Shown here: positions 56,355 to 63,983 of the stretch, in pieces
Position numbering within the stretch: the first letter of the stretch is position 1
How the letters are laid out: each line of letters starts with the position of its first letter
Assembly (NCBI GenBank): GCA_017626015.1
Contig: JAGAJO010000009.1
Coordinates: 208,295 to 272,294 of the forward strand
DNA length: 64,000 nt
Direction of reading: 5' to 3'
Origin: Ruminococcus sp.
GTDB lineage: Bacteria > Bacillota > Clostridia > Oscillospirales > Ruminococcaceae
The notes under the pieces: model-generated
Seen by the model: the letters and a program-made list of their open reading frames with translations, nothing else
The model's database searches: none
What the model was told of the DNA's origin: nothing
Translations under genes and position numbers: made by a program

Positions 56355-58902
56355 TAAAAAAACCTCGCTTATATGGAAGAAAATATTCGTCAGGCCTCTG
56401 AGGTTCGCTGCGCTGGTACTTGCCTGCGTCTTTGCGGGAATTTCGATCACAAGCTATAAGTATGCCGAGTCCATAGGCATTGACGACTTTGAGCCCGATT
56501 ATCTGATATCCGATGAATACAGCCGTCAGAAAACAGAAATGTACGAGCAGCTGTGTGTGCTGTCCGCCTGCTATCTGAGCAATGTGGACAACGAATGGAA
56601 CTTTGTTGGCGAAAAAAATCTGTTGTCCGATTTTCTGTACTATATGGACTACAATAACTATAAGTATATGAAAACGGATAACGGGATACTGCCGGTATCC
56701 TCTATGTTTGATTACTATGTATCCTACGATAACGGCGGGAGCGAGGTACGTTATGTCACCAATATCGGCAACAGCCATACGCTGGAGAATATGAGCGAGG
56801 ACGAACGTATCGAGTACTTCAAGAAAAACTATAGTAGTTATCTCCTGAGAAGAAACGGCGTGGTAACAAGCGACATAGCGTCCTCGGGGAACATTCGCTA
56901 TTACCAGTATATCAATGCAGAAACAGGCTTTTACGGCGGATATTACGGCGACTATAATGATTATTATTACGGCTTTGAACCCTATGAAGAGACCTATCCC
57001 CGTGAATTTGTCCCCATAGGAAGCTGGTACTATGACAACTACGGCAGATATTTTTACTGCTTCGGAAACGAAGAGCCAATAAGGTTTTTCATATATCCCA
57101 AGAATACCGAAAAGGGACGGATCGCCCGGGAAGGACTGGTGAACGTTCTTACCAATGAAAATACCGGGAGGGAAATTTCCAACGAATGGGACGGTATCCT
57201 CAACGTTGACGAGGTACCGGAAGATGAAGAAGGAAAGGAAACAAATACAGTCGTATATGAGGTGTTTCTCGAAGAAACCGAAAGATATGAAGCTACTCCG
57301 GGAGACGACGCTCCTATAACCGTTTTTATAAGTCCAAAGGCGGACGTGCTTGAAGCTGCGGCGGCAAGCTATAAAAGCATAGTGAGTGTTTACAAGAATA
57401 CAAAGCTTTTATTTATAGTAAGTATAGTGCTTATGGCATTGTGTGCTGTATACCTGTTGGCTTCCTGCGGGTTTGAGGAGGTCACCGAGGAGGGTATCAG
57501 ATGGAGCAAGCCTGCGTTTTTCGGCAAACGGTCGGTACTGCTTTACTGCACTGTGGGACTTTTTTATTTACAGCTTTGCGGTACACTGCTGTTTAGGTAT
57601 TATAATGATATAACCTACTATGTAAATTCCCTATTAAGCGGAAAGTATGTGGGCTATATATTTTTCGGCCTTCTGTGCAGCGTTTTATCTTTCCCTGTTT
57701 TCTTTATTGCAATGCAGCTTGCCGAAAAGGTCAAGACCCGTACGATCAAGGACGGTTTACTTACTCTTCGCATTTTCAGGAAAATAAAAAATGTATATCT
57801 TAACAGTGAATTATATGCAAATTATCAGAAACAGTCAATGGGAGATAAGCTGAAACACCGTTCGTTAAAGGTCATAGGCGTATGCGTATTTGTGGGATTG
57901 TCGTTTTTCTTTTCGATCGCTGTCGGAAATGACGTGGAGATCTTCTTTGTCTGCGCCATTTTGGGATTTATAGCGGTAATGTACCTTGAAATAAAGAATA
58001 TTCTCAGTTACAGGGATCTGTCCAAGATCAGCAGACAGATAAAGCTTATCGGTACAGACGAGCCGTTTGAGGAGAAAATTTCCGAGAGATCGGCAGTTTA
58101 TAACGACAGCTTAACGCTTACTCAGATCTCAGAAAAGGTAAAAAAATCGGTTGAGGAGCAGATCAAGTCGGAGAGAATGAAAATAGAGCTTGTGGCGAAT
58201 GTTTCCCACGATCTGAAAACGCCGCTGACATCAATTATCGGCTATGTTGATCTGCTGAAAAAGCTGGAGCTTGACGATGAGGCAAGCAGCTATGTTCAGA
58301 TACTTGATAAAAAAGCCCAGAAGCTGAAAGGTATTGTTTCTGACGTATTTTCACTTGCAAAGGCAACCAGCGGTATTGAAGTAAACCTGGCAAAGCTTGA
58401 TTTTGTAATGCTGTTTAATCAGGCTTTTGCCGACGCTGACGATAAGATCAAGGCAAGCGGAAAAATAATAAAAACCGATATTTATGAACCCACTGCAATG
58501 GTAATGGCTGACGGAGACAAAATGTACAGGGTTTTTCAGAACCTTCTTGACAACGCTCTGAATTATTCTCTGGAGGGTTCGAGGATCTTCCTTGAGATAA
58601 GAAAATCCGGAGACAGTATAAAATTTATTACGAAAAATATATCGTCATCTCCTATTGATTTTACCGCTGAGGAAATTGTTGAACGTTTTGTCCGTGGGGA
58701 TAAATCACGTACCGACGGCGGAAACGGACTCGGACTTTCCATTGCAAAAAGCTTTACCGAAGCCTGCGGAGGAGAATTTGAGATCCGTCTTGACGGAGAT
58801 ATGTTCAAAACGATAGTTTCACTGCCGATATATAAAGAGGAGCAGGAAGATAAAGAAAAGCAGGTAGAAACGGATATCCAGGCTGTAATATCGGATTCAT
58901 AA
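56329..58902 (+). CDS. Membrane histidine kinase, VanS-like core with large sensor
   Basis: An 857-aa sensor kinase. It has one N-terminal transmembrane helix (about residues 22-43), a large Tyr/Asp-rich extracytoplasmic region (about 45-350), five to six further transmembrane helices between about 360 and 560, then the kinase core. The phospho-acceptor His627 lies in NVSHDLKTPLTSIIGY, the N box in FQNLLDNALNYS near 735-746, and G boxes in GNGLGLSIAKSF near 798-809. The extra membrane block between sensor and kinase is unusual for VanS. The TTG at 56329 follows AAGGTGGTG; TTG 56341 is an alternative start. The ligand is unknown. Confidence 0.88.
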   Translation: MGIKLKKSDKKTSLIWKKIFVRPLRFAALVLACVFAGISITSYKYAESIGIDDFEPDYLISDEYSRQKTEMYEQLCVLSACYLSNVDNEWNFVGEKNLLSDFLYYMDYNNYKYMKTDNGILPVSSMFDYYVSYDNGGSEVRYVTNIGNSHTLENMSEDERIEYFKKNYSSYLLRRNGVVTSDIASSGNIRYYQYINAETGFYGGYYGDYNDYYYGFEPYEETYPREFVPIGSWYYDNYGRYFYCFGNEEPIRFFIYPKNTEKGRIAREGLVNVLTNENTGREISNEWDGILNVDEVPEDEEGKETNTVVYEVFLEETERYEATPGDDAPITVFISPKADVLEAAAASYKSIVSVYKNTKLLFIVSIVLMALCAVYLLASCGFEEVTEEGIRWSKPAFFGKRSVLLYCTVGLFYLQLCGTLLFRYYNDITYYVNSLLSGKYVGYIFFGLLCSVLSFPVFFIAMQLAEKVKTRTIKDGLLTLRIFRKIKNVYLNSELYANYQKQSMGDKLKHRSLKVIGVCVFVGLSFFFSIAVGNDVEIFFVCAILGFIAVMYLEIKNILSYRDLSKISRQIKLIGTDEPFEEKISERSAVYNDSLTLTQISEKVKKSVEEQIKSERMKIELVANVSHDLKTPLTSIIGYVDLLKKLELDDEASSYVQILDKKAQKLKGIVSDVFSLAKATSGIEVNLAKLDFVMLFNQAFADADDKIKASGKIIKTDIYEPTAMVMADGDKMYRVFQNLLDNALNYSLEGSRIFLEIRKSGDSIKFITKNISSSPIDFTAEEIVERFVRGDKSRTDGGNGLGLSIAKSFTEACGGEFEIRLDGDMFKTIVSLPIYKEEQEDKEKQVETDIQAVISDS

Positions 58903-58936
58903 AAGCCAAAGATGACAGGCTGTAAGGAGACGCAAA

Positions 58937-59794
58937 ATGAAAAGAAAAAGAATTGTCCGCAGTATTTTTCTGTGGGTATTGATAGCTATGCTTATTTTTA
59001 CGGTAGGGATGCTGATTTTACGTCCCGATTTCAGATTTACCGCAAAACAGACGCTGGCTTCTATCGCTGCAAATGAAAAGCCTGAGGAGATTTCCTCAGA
59101 TCGTCTGACGTTAAATAAAATCCCGACAGACGATCTGTCAGGATTCACTGTAGATCAGAGCCTTATGCTTGTAAACAGGGAAAACATTCTTCCGGATGAT
59201 TTCAGCGCTGACATTGTTGAGTATAAGGACAGCGGCGTTGAAATGAACCGATGCATAACAGACAGCTATTCAGAGCTTTCAAAGGCTGTGGCTGATAACT
59301 TCGGTGAAAATTTATATATTATTTCTTCCTACAGGACTGCCGAGGAGCAGAACGAGATCGAGGACGAGCAGGGGAGCGATACGGCAATGCCTTCAGGCTC
59401 CAGCGAACATCAGACTGGACTTGCGCTGGACGTATATGTTGACAAGTATGCGGGAAAAGCTTTTATTAAATCCGAAGCAGGAAGATTTGTAAACGAAAAT
59501 TGCTGGAAATACGGTTTTATTATCCGTTATCCTGCGGCAAAAAAATCTGTGACCGGTATAGACTACGAGCCTTGGCATATACGCTATGTAGGCTCTCCTC
59601 ATGCGGAGCTTATTTCAAAGGGCTGTGTAACACTTGAGGAATATTACGAGGAACTGGAGTACGGAAAATTTTATAAATACGACGGTTACATAATCACCAG
59701 ACAGAATGGAGAATTTCTTGAGATCCCTCAAGGTAAAAACTGCGTTATATCTTCCGACAATATGGGAGGATATGTTATCACGGTAAAGGAATAA
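58937..59794 (+). CDS. VanY-like D-alanyl-D-alanine carboxypeptidase
   Basis: A 285-aa M15B zinc peptidase with an N-terminal membrane anchor (residues 9-29) and an external domain. The zinc site and catalytic residues lie in SGSSEHQTGLALDVYVD near residues 153-169 (His, Asp) and DYEPWHIRYVG near 212-222 (Glu, His). SSYRTAEEQNEI near 132 is the family start. Such enzymes trim the terminal D-Ala from peptidoglycan stems. It lies 34 bp after the kinase gene, so the RR-HK pair probably regulates it. Confidence 0.9.
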   Translation: MKRKRIVRSIFLWVLIAMLIFTVGMLILRPDFRFTAKQTLASIAANEKPEEISSDRLTLNKIPTDDLSGFTVDQSLMLVNRENILPDDFSADIVEYKDSGVEMNRCITDSYSELSKAVADNFGENLYIISSYRTAEEQNEIEDEQGSDTAMPSGSSEHQTGLALDVYVDKYAGKAFIKSEAGRFVNENCWKYGFIIRYPAAKKSVTGIDYEPWHIRYVGSPHAELISKGCVTLEEYYEELEYGKFYKYDGYIITRQNGEFLEIPQGKNCVISSDNMGGYVITVKE

Positions 59795-59826
59795 CTAAAA
59801 ACTTTTGTAAGTATGTTGCTTCCCAC

Positions 59827-59855
59827 TTGAAATACTAAATGTGTTATGGTATAAT
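59827..59855 (+). promoter_or_regulatory. Sigma-A promoter of pyrE
   Basis: TTGAAA (59827-59832), 17-bp spacer, TATAAT (59850-59855). The leader is short (about 28 nt), with no room for a pyrimidine attenuator. Confidence 0.75.
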
Positions 59856-59889
59856 AATATCAGAAAATATGGTTATCGGAGGTTTAAAT

Positions 59890-60549
59890 ATGACTTACAA
59901 GGAAGAATTCATTAAATTCATGGTTGACAGCGGTGTACTTACCTTTGGTGATTTCACCCTCAAAAGCGGAAGAAAAGCCCCTTATTTCATTAACTGCGGA
60001 AATTATAAAACCGGTTCTCAGCTTGCAAAGCTGGGCGGATTTTATGCAGATTGCATTGCGGATAATAAGATCCCCGTGGAAACCCTGTTCGGACCTGCGT
60101 ATAAGGGAATCCCTCTTGCCGTATCGGCAGTAACAGCTCTTGCTACAAAGTACGGTATCGACGCTTCCTATTGCTTTGACAGAAAAGAGGTAAAGGACCA
60201 TGGCGAGGGCGGTATGTTTGTCGGTAAAAAGCTTGAGGATAATGAAAAGGTGATCATTATCGACGATGTAATGACCTCGGGCAAGGCTCTGAGAGAATCC
60301 ATGCCAAAGCTTAAATCGGCGGCGGACGTTGATGTTACTGCAATGGTCATTACAGTTGACAGAATGGAAAAGGCTCTCGATACTGAGCTTTCGGCAGTAC
60401 AGCAGGCTTATGCTGACTTCGGCGTTAAGGTTTATTCGATCGTAAACATCAACGATATTATCAAGGCTATCGAGGACGGCGTTGTGGAAGGCAAGGAGTA
60501 TCTTGGAAAAATGCGTGAATACCGTGAAAAATATGGTGTGGAAGCATAA
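59890..60549 (+). CDS. pyrE: Orotate phosphoribosyltransferase
   Basis: PyrE joins orotate and PRPP to give OMP in pyrimidine synthesis. The 219-aa protein has GDFTLKSGRKAPYFINCG near residues 20-37, GPAYKGIPLA near 73-82, FDRKEVKDHGEGG near 100-112 and the PRPP-binding VIIIDDVMTSGKA near 124-136. The frame opens upstream at 59839 within the -10 region, so the ATG at 59890 after TCGGAGG is the start. It is separate from any other pyr gene in view. Confidence 0.95.
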   Translation: MTYKEEFIKFMVDSGVLTFGDFTLKSGRKAPYFINCGNYKTGSQLAKLGGFYADCIADNKIPVETLFGPAYKGIPLAVSAVTALATKYGIDASYCFDRKEVKDHGEGGMFVGKKLEDNEKVIIIDDVMTSGKALRESMPKLKSAADVDVTAMVITVDRMEKALDTELSAVQQAYADFGVKVYSIVNINDIIKAIEDGVVEGKEYLGKMREYREKYGVEA

Positions 60550-60614
60550 TTTCCAATAGTTACATTTTGAAATCTTTTGTAATATTATTGTAGCAATATG
60601 TAATATATCTGTTC

Positions 60615-60643
60615 TTGAAAAATTTTCGTTACAGTATTATAAT
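60615..60643 (+). promoter_or_regulatory. Sigma-A promoter with no following reading frame
   Basis: TTGAAA (60615-60620), 17-bp spacer, TATAAT (60638-60643). It is followed within about 110 nt by a terminator and no coding frame with a ribosome site. Confidence 0.7.
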
Positions 60644-60649
60644 GTTAAC

Positions 60650-60762
60650 TGTAGAACAGAGAAAGAAAAAGAATGTAAACACTAAGATATAACTCTTAGC
60701 TCGTTTCATCCTCTCCAAAATTTTTACACAAGCAGGAGGCAGTCAATAGACTGCCTTTTTGT
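60650..60762 (+). ncRNA. Candidate small RNA downstream of pyrE
   Basis: A unit of about 110 nt lies between the promoter at 60615-60643 and the terminator at 60737-60768. It contains a small CTGT/ACAG hairpin near the 5' end and a CTAAGA/TCTTAG hairpin with loop TATAAC (about 60682-60699). An unpaired pyrimidine-rich TTTCATCCTCTCC follows; it is complementary in kind to GGAGG-type ribosome sites. No credible ORF is present; the only ATG after the -10 overlaps it. I do not recognise a known RNA family. The length and free pyrimidine stretch suit a trans-acting sRNA. Confidence 0.55.
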
Positions 60763-60768
60763 TTTTTT
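60737..60768 (+). terminator. Terminator of the candidate sRNA
   Basis: Stem AGGCAGTC (60737-60744) with GACTGCCT (60749-60756), loop AATA, then TTTT-G-TTTTTTT. Confidence 0.9.
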
Positions 60769-60773
60769 AGCAT

Positions 60774-60802
60774 AAAAAAAGGACGGTTTGAAGCCGTCCT
60801 TT
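60774..60802 (-). terminator. Terminator of the 50-aa membrane-protein gene
   Basis: Stem AAAGGACGG (60778-60786) with CCGTCCTTT (60794-60802). On the minus strand the 3' arm runs into TTTTTTTATG. Confidence 0.88.
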
Positions 60803-60821
60803 AATATTGCCGTGTACACCT

Positions 60822-60974
60822 TTACTGGATCCCGCACTCGTCGTAATCCTTCCATTTTTCGTAATAGGCTTTATCCTCAAAATATTTGTATACGAACAGA
60901 GCCGTTGAAGCTACCACAAGAATAAGCGCACCCATAACTGCCCAGAAGGACTTTCTCTGTGAATTCTTTGACAT
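60822..60974 (-). CDS. Small single-pass membrane protein (50 aa)
   Basis: A 50-aa protein begins MSKNSQRKSFWAVMGALI. It has one transmembrane helix at about residues 10-29 and a charged, Tyr-rich tail (YKYFEDKAYYEKWKDYDE). GAAAGG lies 7 nt before the ATG at 60974. A consensus promoter and a strong terminator flank it, so it is a genuine monocistronic small gene. The function is unknown. Confidence 0.75.
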   Translation of the reverse strand: MSKNSQRKSFWAVMGALILVVASTALFVYKYFEDKAYYEKWKDYDECGIQ

Positions 60975-61006
60975 ACCGAAACATCCTTTCATTTTTACTT
61001 GTAAAT

Positions 61007-61035
61007 ATTATACTACACATATTCTTCAAAGTCAA
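61007..61035 (-). promoter_or_regulatory. Sigma-A promoter of the 50-aa membrane protein
   Basis: On the minus strand TTGACT (61035-61030), 17-bp spacer, TATAAT (61012-61007). Confidence 0.8.
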
Positions 61036-61040
61036 TGATT

Positions 61041-61634
61041 TCACAGAATTTTCATTGAGGAAATATATTTATCGGAATAAAAATGAAGAAACTCCTCGAA
61101 GCAGATTCCGCTGCCGTTTATTATCTTTGCTGCTTCTGTTCCGACATATCTGTAATGCCACGGCTCAAAATCTATACCGGTTATCTGTTCCTTAAGTCGC
61201 GGATATCTGAGAATGAAACCGTATTCGGCAGCATACCTGCTTAACCAGCGTCCCTGAGGCGTACGGTGGAAATTATCCTCTACATCGTCTGCACTTTCAG
61301 TTCCAAGATCCGCCGCCAGACCGGTGTTATGTTCGCTTGAACCGGGGAGAGCAAGAGTTCTTCCTACCTTTTTCACAGCCTCATCATAGCTGAGTCCTCC
61401 CCACATTTCACAGGAAATACTGCGTTCCCACAGCAGCTGCTGGTAGTCAGGTGAACGGTAGCCTGATATCACCTTTATAGATATGCCCTGACCAAGAGCG
61501 CTGTCGATCATTTTTTTCAGCTGATCTCCCGCTTGCTTTTCCATAAGTATTCCCTGAACCTGACAAAATTCTGTTTTATCCGCATAATCGGGCGGTACGG
61601 TGTTGAATTTGTCTACTAAAATGAGATAATCCAT
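61041..61634 (-). CDS. M15B (VanY-like) D,D-carboxypeptidase, second copy
   Basis: A 197-aa zinc peptidase of the VanY/M15B family. ISGYRSPDYQQ near residue 55, ALPGSSEHNTGLAADLG near 94-110 (His and Asp zinc ligands) and DFEPWHYRYVG near 154-164 (Glu and His) are all intact. Unlike the copy at 58937 it has no signal or membrane anchor, so it may act in the cytoplasm or be exported in another way. The frame is open to 61694, but the ATG at 61634 follows GGGGGAGG. The gene is divergent from spoIIP. Confidence 0.88.
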   Translation of the reverse strand: MDYLILVDKFNTVPPDYADKTEFCQVQGILMEKQAGDQLKKMIDSALGQGISIKVISGYRSPDYQQLLWERSISCEMWGGLSYDEAVKKVGRTLALPGSSEHNTGLAADLGTESADDVEDNFHRTPQGRWLSRYAAEYGFILRYPRLKEQITGIDFEPWHYRYVGTEAAKIINGSGICFEEFLHFYSDKYISSMKIL

Positions 61635-61705
61635 AGAAATTCCTCCCCCTGTGTAAAAGTTCCTTTTCCCATTATAATTATATGCAGAAGGCATAGCTTT
61701 AGTGC

Positions 61706-61734
61706 GGAATATTAAGGCATGTCCCGAATATAAT
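61706..61734 (+). promoter_or_regulatory. Candidate sigma-E promoter of spoIIP
   Basis: GGAATATT (61706-61713) and AATATAAT (61727-61734) are 13 bp apart, similar to the sigma-E layout. spoIIP is sigma-E dependent in Bacillus. By-eye match only. Confidence 0.35.
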
Positions 61735-61753
61735 TTACTGAGGGGTGAGTTAA

Positions 61754-62881
61754 ATGGATTTAAAGCAGGCTTGTCTGAGATCGCTGGCAGTCTTTTCAGC
61801 TGTGTTTATTATTCCGATGGGCATTTTTTATTACAGTAAAAATAACGGACGTTTTTCGGCATATGCGGCAGTATCTGCGGGATTGATCCTTGGTATGGAA
61901 GAGAAAAACGACAGCGGAGCAGAAACTGACAGTTTTCCCAGAGGTACTGAGCTTTCACGTCAGACCTGCTGGGATATAGATATGGCGAGAGAGGAAACAG
62001 AACCTCCTGCAACGACATCTGAAATACCAAGTCCGCTTCCTGCGGAAGACGTATCCGATGAGATACCATATCCAAGCTCTCTTGAAAACCAAGACGGAGT
62101 GATCGAGAGCTTTACCTACGGATATTACGATGGTACCCAGTATTTCGATCTGGACGGCGGAGGACAGGTAAGAAATTGCACTGAGATCTCCAACGATGAT
62201 CTTTACAAAATAAGTAAAAATAAACTGCCATTTGCTCTCGAAAAATATTCCGAAGAACCTCAGATATTGATATATCACACTCATGCAACGGAAAGCTTTG
62301 AGCCGAGAGAAAGAGATTGGTACGACAGCTCCTTTACCTGCAAAACAACTGAGCGTGATAAAAATATAATTTCCGTCGGAGACAAGATCTGCGAGCAGCT
62401 TGACCAGGCGGGGGTCGCATATATACACGATACTCTTGTTCACGATTATCCCAGCTATGACGGATCTTATCAGTCCAGCAGGATAGCGGTGCAGGAAATA
62501 CTTGAAAAATATCCTTCAATAAAGATCTGTCTTGATATTCACAGGGACGGCATTGAGCGTGAAGACGGAACAAGGATTGCTCCGGTTACGGAGATCAACG
62601 GAAAAAAAGCAGCTCAGATCATGATAATTTCATGCTGTGATGACGGAAGCGGCAGCATACCAAATTATCTTGAAAATTTTACCTTTGCATCTCATTTACA
62701 GTCGGCTCTTGAAAGTGACTGGCAGGGACTTACACGTCCCGTACTGTTTGACTGCCGCTTCTATAATCAGGATCTTACCTCCGGTTCGCTTCTTATAGAG
62801 GTAGGAAGCCATGGAAATTCATTGGAACAGGCACAGTATTCTGGGGAGCTTATAGGAAAAACTCTTGCGGAATTTTTCTGA
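61754..62881 (+). CDS. spoIIP: Stage II sporulation protein P (amidase/endopeptidase)
   Basis: SpoIIP is an N-acetylmuramoyl-L-alanine amidase and endopeptidase that, with SpoIID and SpoIIM, degrades septal peptidoglycan to drive engulfment. The 375-aa protein has an N-terminal membrane helix (residues 10-28), a variable Ser/Glu/Pro linker, and the SpoIIP domain. Zinc-site elements are ILIYHTHATESF near 174-185, KICLDIHRDG near 256-265 and the catalytic LIEVGSHGNS near 347-356. GAGGGGTGAG precedes the ATG. Confidence 0.94.
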   Translation: MDLKQACLRSLAVFSAVFIIPMGIFYYSKNNGRFSAYAAVSAGLILGMEEKNDSGAETDSFPRGTELSRQTCWDIDMAREETEPPATTSEIPSPLPAEDVSDEIPYPSSLENQDGVIESFTYGYYDGTQYFDLDGGGQVRNCTEISNDDLYKISKNKLPFALEKYSEEPQILIYHTHATESFEPRERDWYDSSFTCKTTERDKNIISVGDKICEQLDQAGVAYIHDTLVHDYPSYDGSYQSSRIAVQEILEKYPSIKICLDIHRDGIEREDGTRIAPVTEINGKKAAQIMIISCCDDGSGSIPNYLENFTFASHLQSALESDWQGLTRPVLFDCRFYNQDLTSGSLLIEVGSHGNSLEQAQYSGELIGKTLAEFF

Positions 62882-62918
62882 AAAATGCTCAAAAAGTCAA
62901 GCATAGTAACAAAGTATA

Positions 62919-62947
62919 TGCTATAATATAATTACAGTAACGTTACT
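62919..62947 (+). promoter_or_regulatory. Extended -10 promoter with palindromic operator candidate
   Basis: TGCTATAAT (62919-62927) is an extended -10 element with no good -35. Right after the expected start of transcription lies a perfect 12-bp palindrome, AGTAACGTTACT (62936-62947), with a central CG. It is well placed to be an operator for repression of the following gene. Confidence 0.5.
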
Positions 62948-62967
62948 AATTGCAAAAGGATGATAGT

Positions 62968-63813
62968 ATGAACAGTTCGGACTATAAAAAAAGAGGTTCA
63001 GGCTTTGCAGTATTTACCGCAGCTCTGGAATATATGGAAGATAATCTTTGCGAAGATTTCACACAGGACGAGGTCGCTGCCGCCTGCTGCTGTTCGCTGT
63101 CATCACTGCAAAAAATATGGAGATATTCCACTCACACCAGTATTAAGGAATACGTCACAAAGAGAAGACTGACTCTTGCAGGCAGGGATCTGCTTAGTAC
63201 GAATATGACCGTACTGGACATTGCCGTTAAATACGGTTATAATTCCCATGAAACATTTACAAGAGCCTTTACAAAGGTGTGGGGAATGTCACCTACAAGC
63301 TTTAAAATAAACTGGAATGGAAACTGTGGACTTTATCCCAAACTTAATCCACAGTATATTGAAGGAGTTGAATTAAACATGAAAAAATTTGACATTACTG
63401 AACTTTTTGATTATATGCATGACAGGATCGGTACATATGTGCTTTGCTTTGACATTCGTGGTCTTCATGCCGTAAACTGCGAAATAGGCAGAGATGCGGG
63501 AGACAAAATGATACTGGAAAGCCTTAAGCGTATTACAGATGTCTGCACCGAAGACATGATAGCTATGCGTATTGGCGGAGATGAATTTGTTATCGTCACT
63601 GGTTTAAGCGATGCTGACGAAGTTGAAAAGCTTGGCAGATCTGTTTTGGAGCATAACGGAGAAAAAATTAAATATCCAGGTGGGGAACTGCCTTTGTCCC
63701 TTACAGCGGGAGCGTTTAAAATATGCCGTCCTCTGAAATATTCGGGACTTTGCTCTGATTTTAAAATTGTGACCGATAAGGCAAAAAGCACGGGTAAATT
63801 AGAGTTTGCATAA
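62968..63813 (+). CDS. AraC-type DNA-binding domain fused to a GGDEF domain
   Basis: A 281-aa two-domain protein. Residues 15-115 are an AraC double helix-turn-helix, with FTQDEVAAACCCSLSSLQKI and YGYNSHETFTRAFTKVWGMSP. Residues about 135-281 form a compact GGDEF domain with the intact motif IGGDEF (GGDEF at 203-207) and the usual upstream Asp and Asn in FDIRGLHAVNCEIGRDAGD. The order is inverted relative to most AraC proteins, where the sensory domain comes first. It could make or bind cyclic dinucleotides to tune DNA binding. A TTG at 62950 is in frame, but the ATG at 62968 follows AAAAGGA. Confidence 0.85.
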   Translation: MNSSDYKKRGSGFAVFTAALEYMEDNLCEDFTQDEVAAACCCSLSSLQKIWRYSTHTSIKEYVTKRRLTLAGRDLLSTNMTVLDIAVKYGYNSHETFTRAFTKVWGMSPTSFKINWNGNCGLYPKLNPQYIEGVELNMKKFDITELFDYMHDRIGTYVLCFDIRGLHAVNCEIGRDAGDKMILESLKRITDVCTEDMIAMRIGGDEFVIVTGLSDADEVEKLGRSVLEHNGEKIKYPGGELPLSLTAGAFKICRPLKYSGLCSDFKIVTDKAKSTGKLEFA

Positions 63814-63943
63814 CAGATATGTTTAATATTCATATCAGCCACTAAATTTGCAGATACAGGCTTGTCTGTATATTCTCACTACCTATAAAATGGTTCATGT
63901 ATTCTTTAAAACTTATTTGATCTGCTAAATAAGCAGACAACAA

Positions 63944-63977
63944 AAGCCTCTTTTGCCATGAAAGACAAAAGAGGCTT
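63944..63977 (-). terminator. Terminator downstream of the edge tRNA
   Basis: A perfect 12-bp stem, AAGCCTCTTTTG (63944-63955) with CAAAAGAGGCTT (63966-63977). On the minus strand it is followed by TTGTTG, and it lies 6 bp after the CCA end of the partial tRNA. On the plus strand it could also stop the AraC-GGDEF transcript. The stretch 63814-63943 holds only a small TCTGCT/AGCAGA hairpin (63921-63937). Confidence 0.7.
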
Positions 63978-63983
63978 AATTTA

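Noticed and set aside
60959-61195. 78-codon plus-strand frame
   Set aside because: It lies antisense to the 50-aa membrane protein's start and promoter and to the VanY-like gene, and has no ribosome site.
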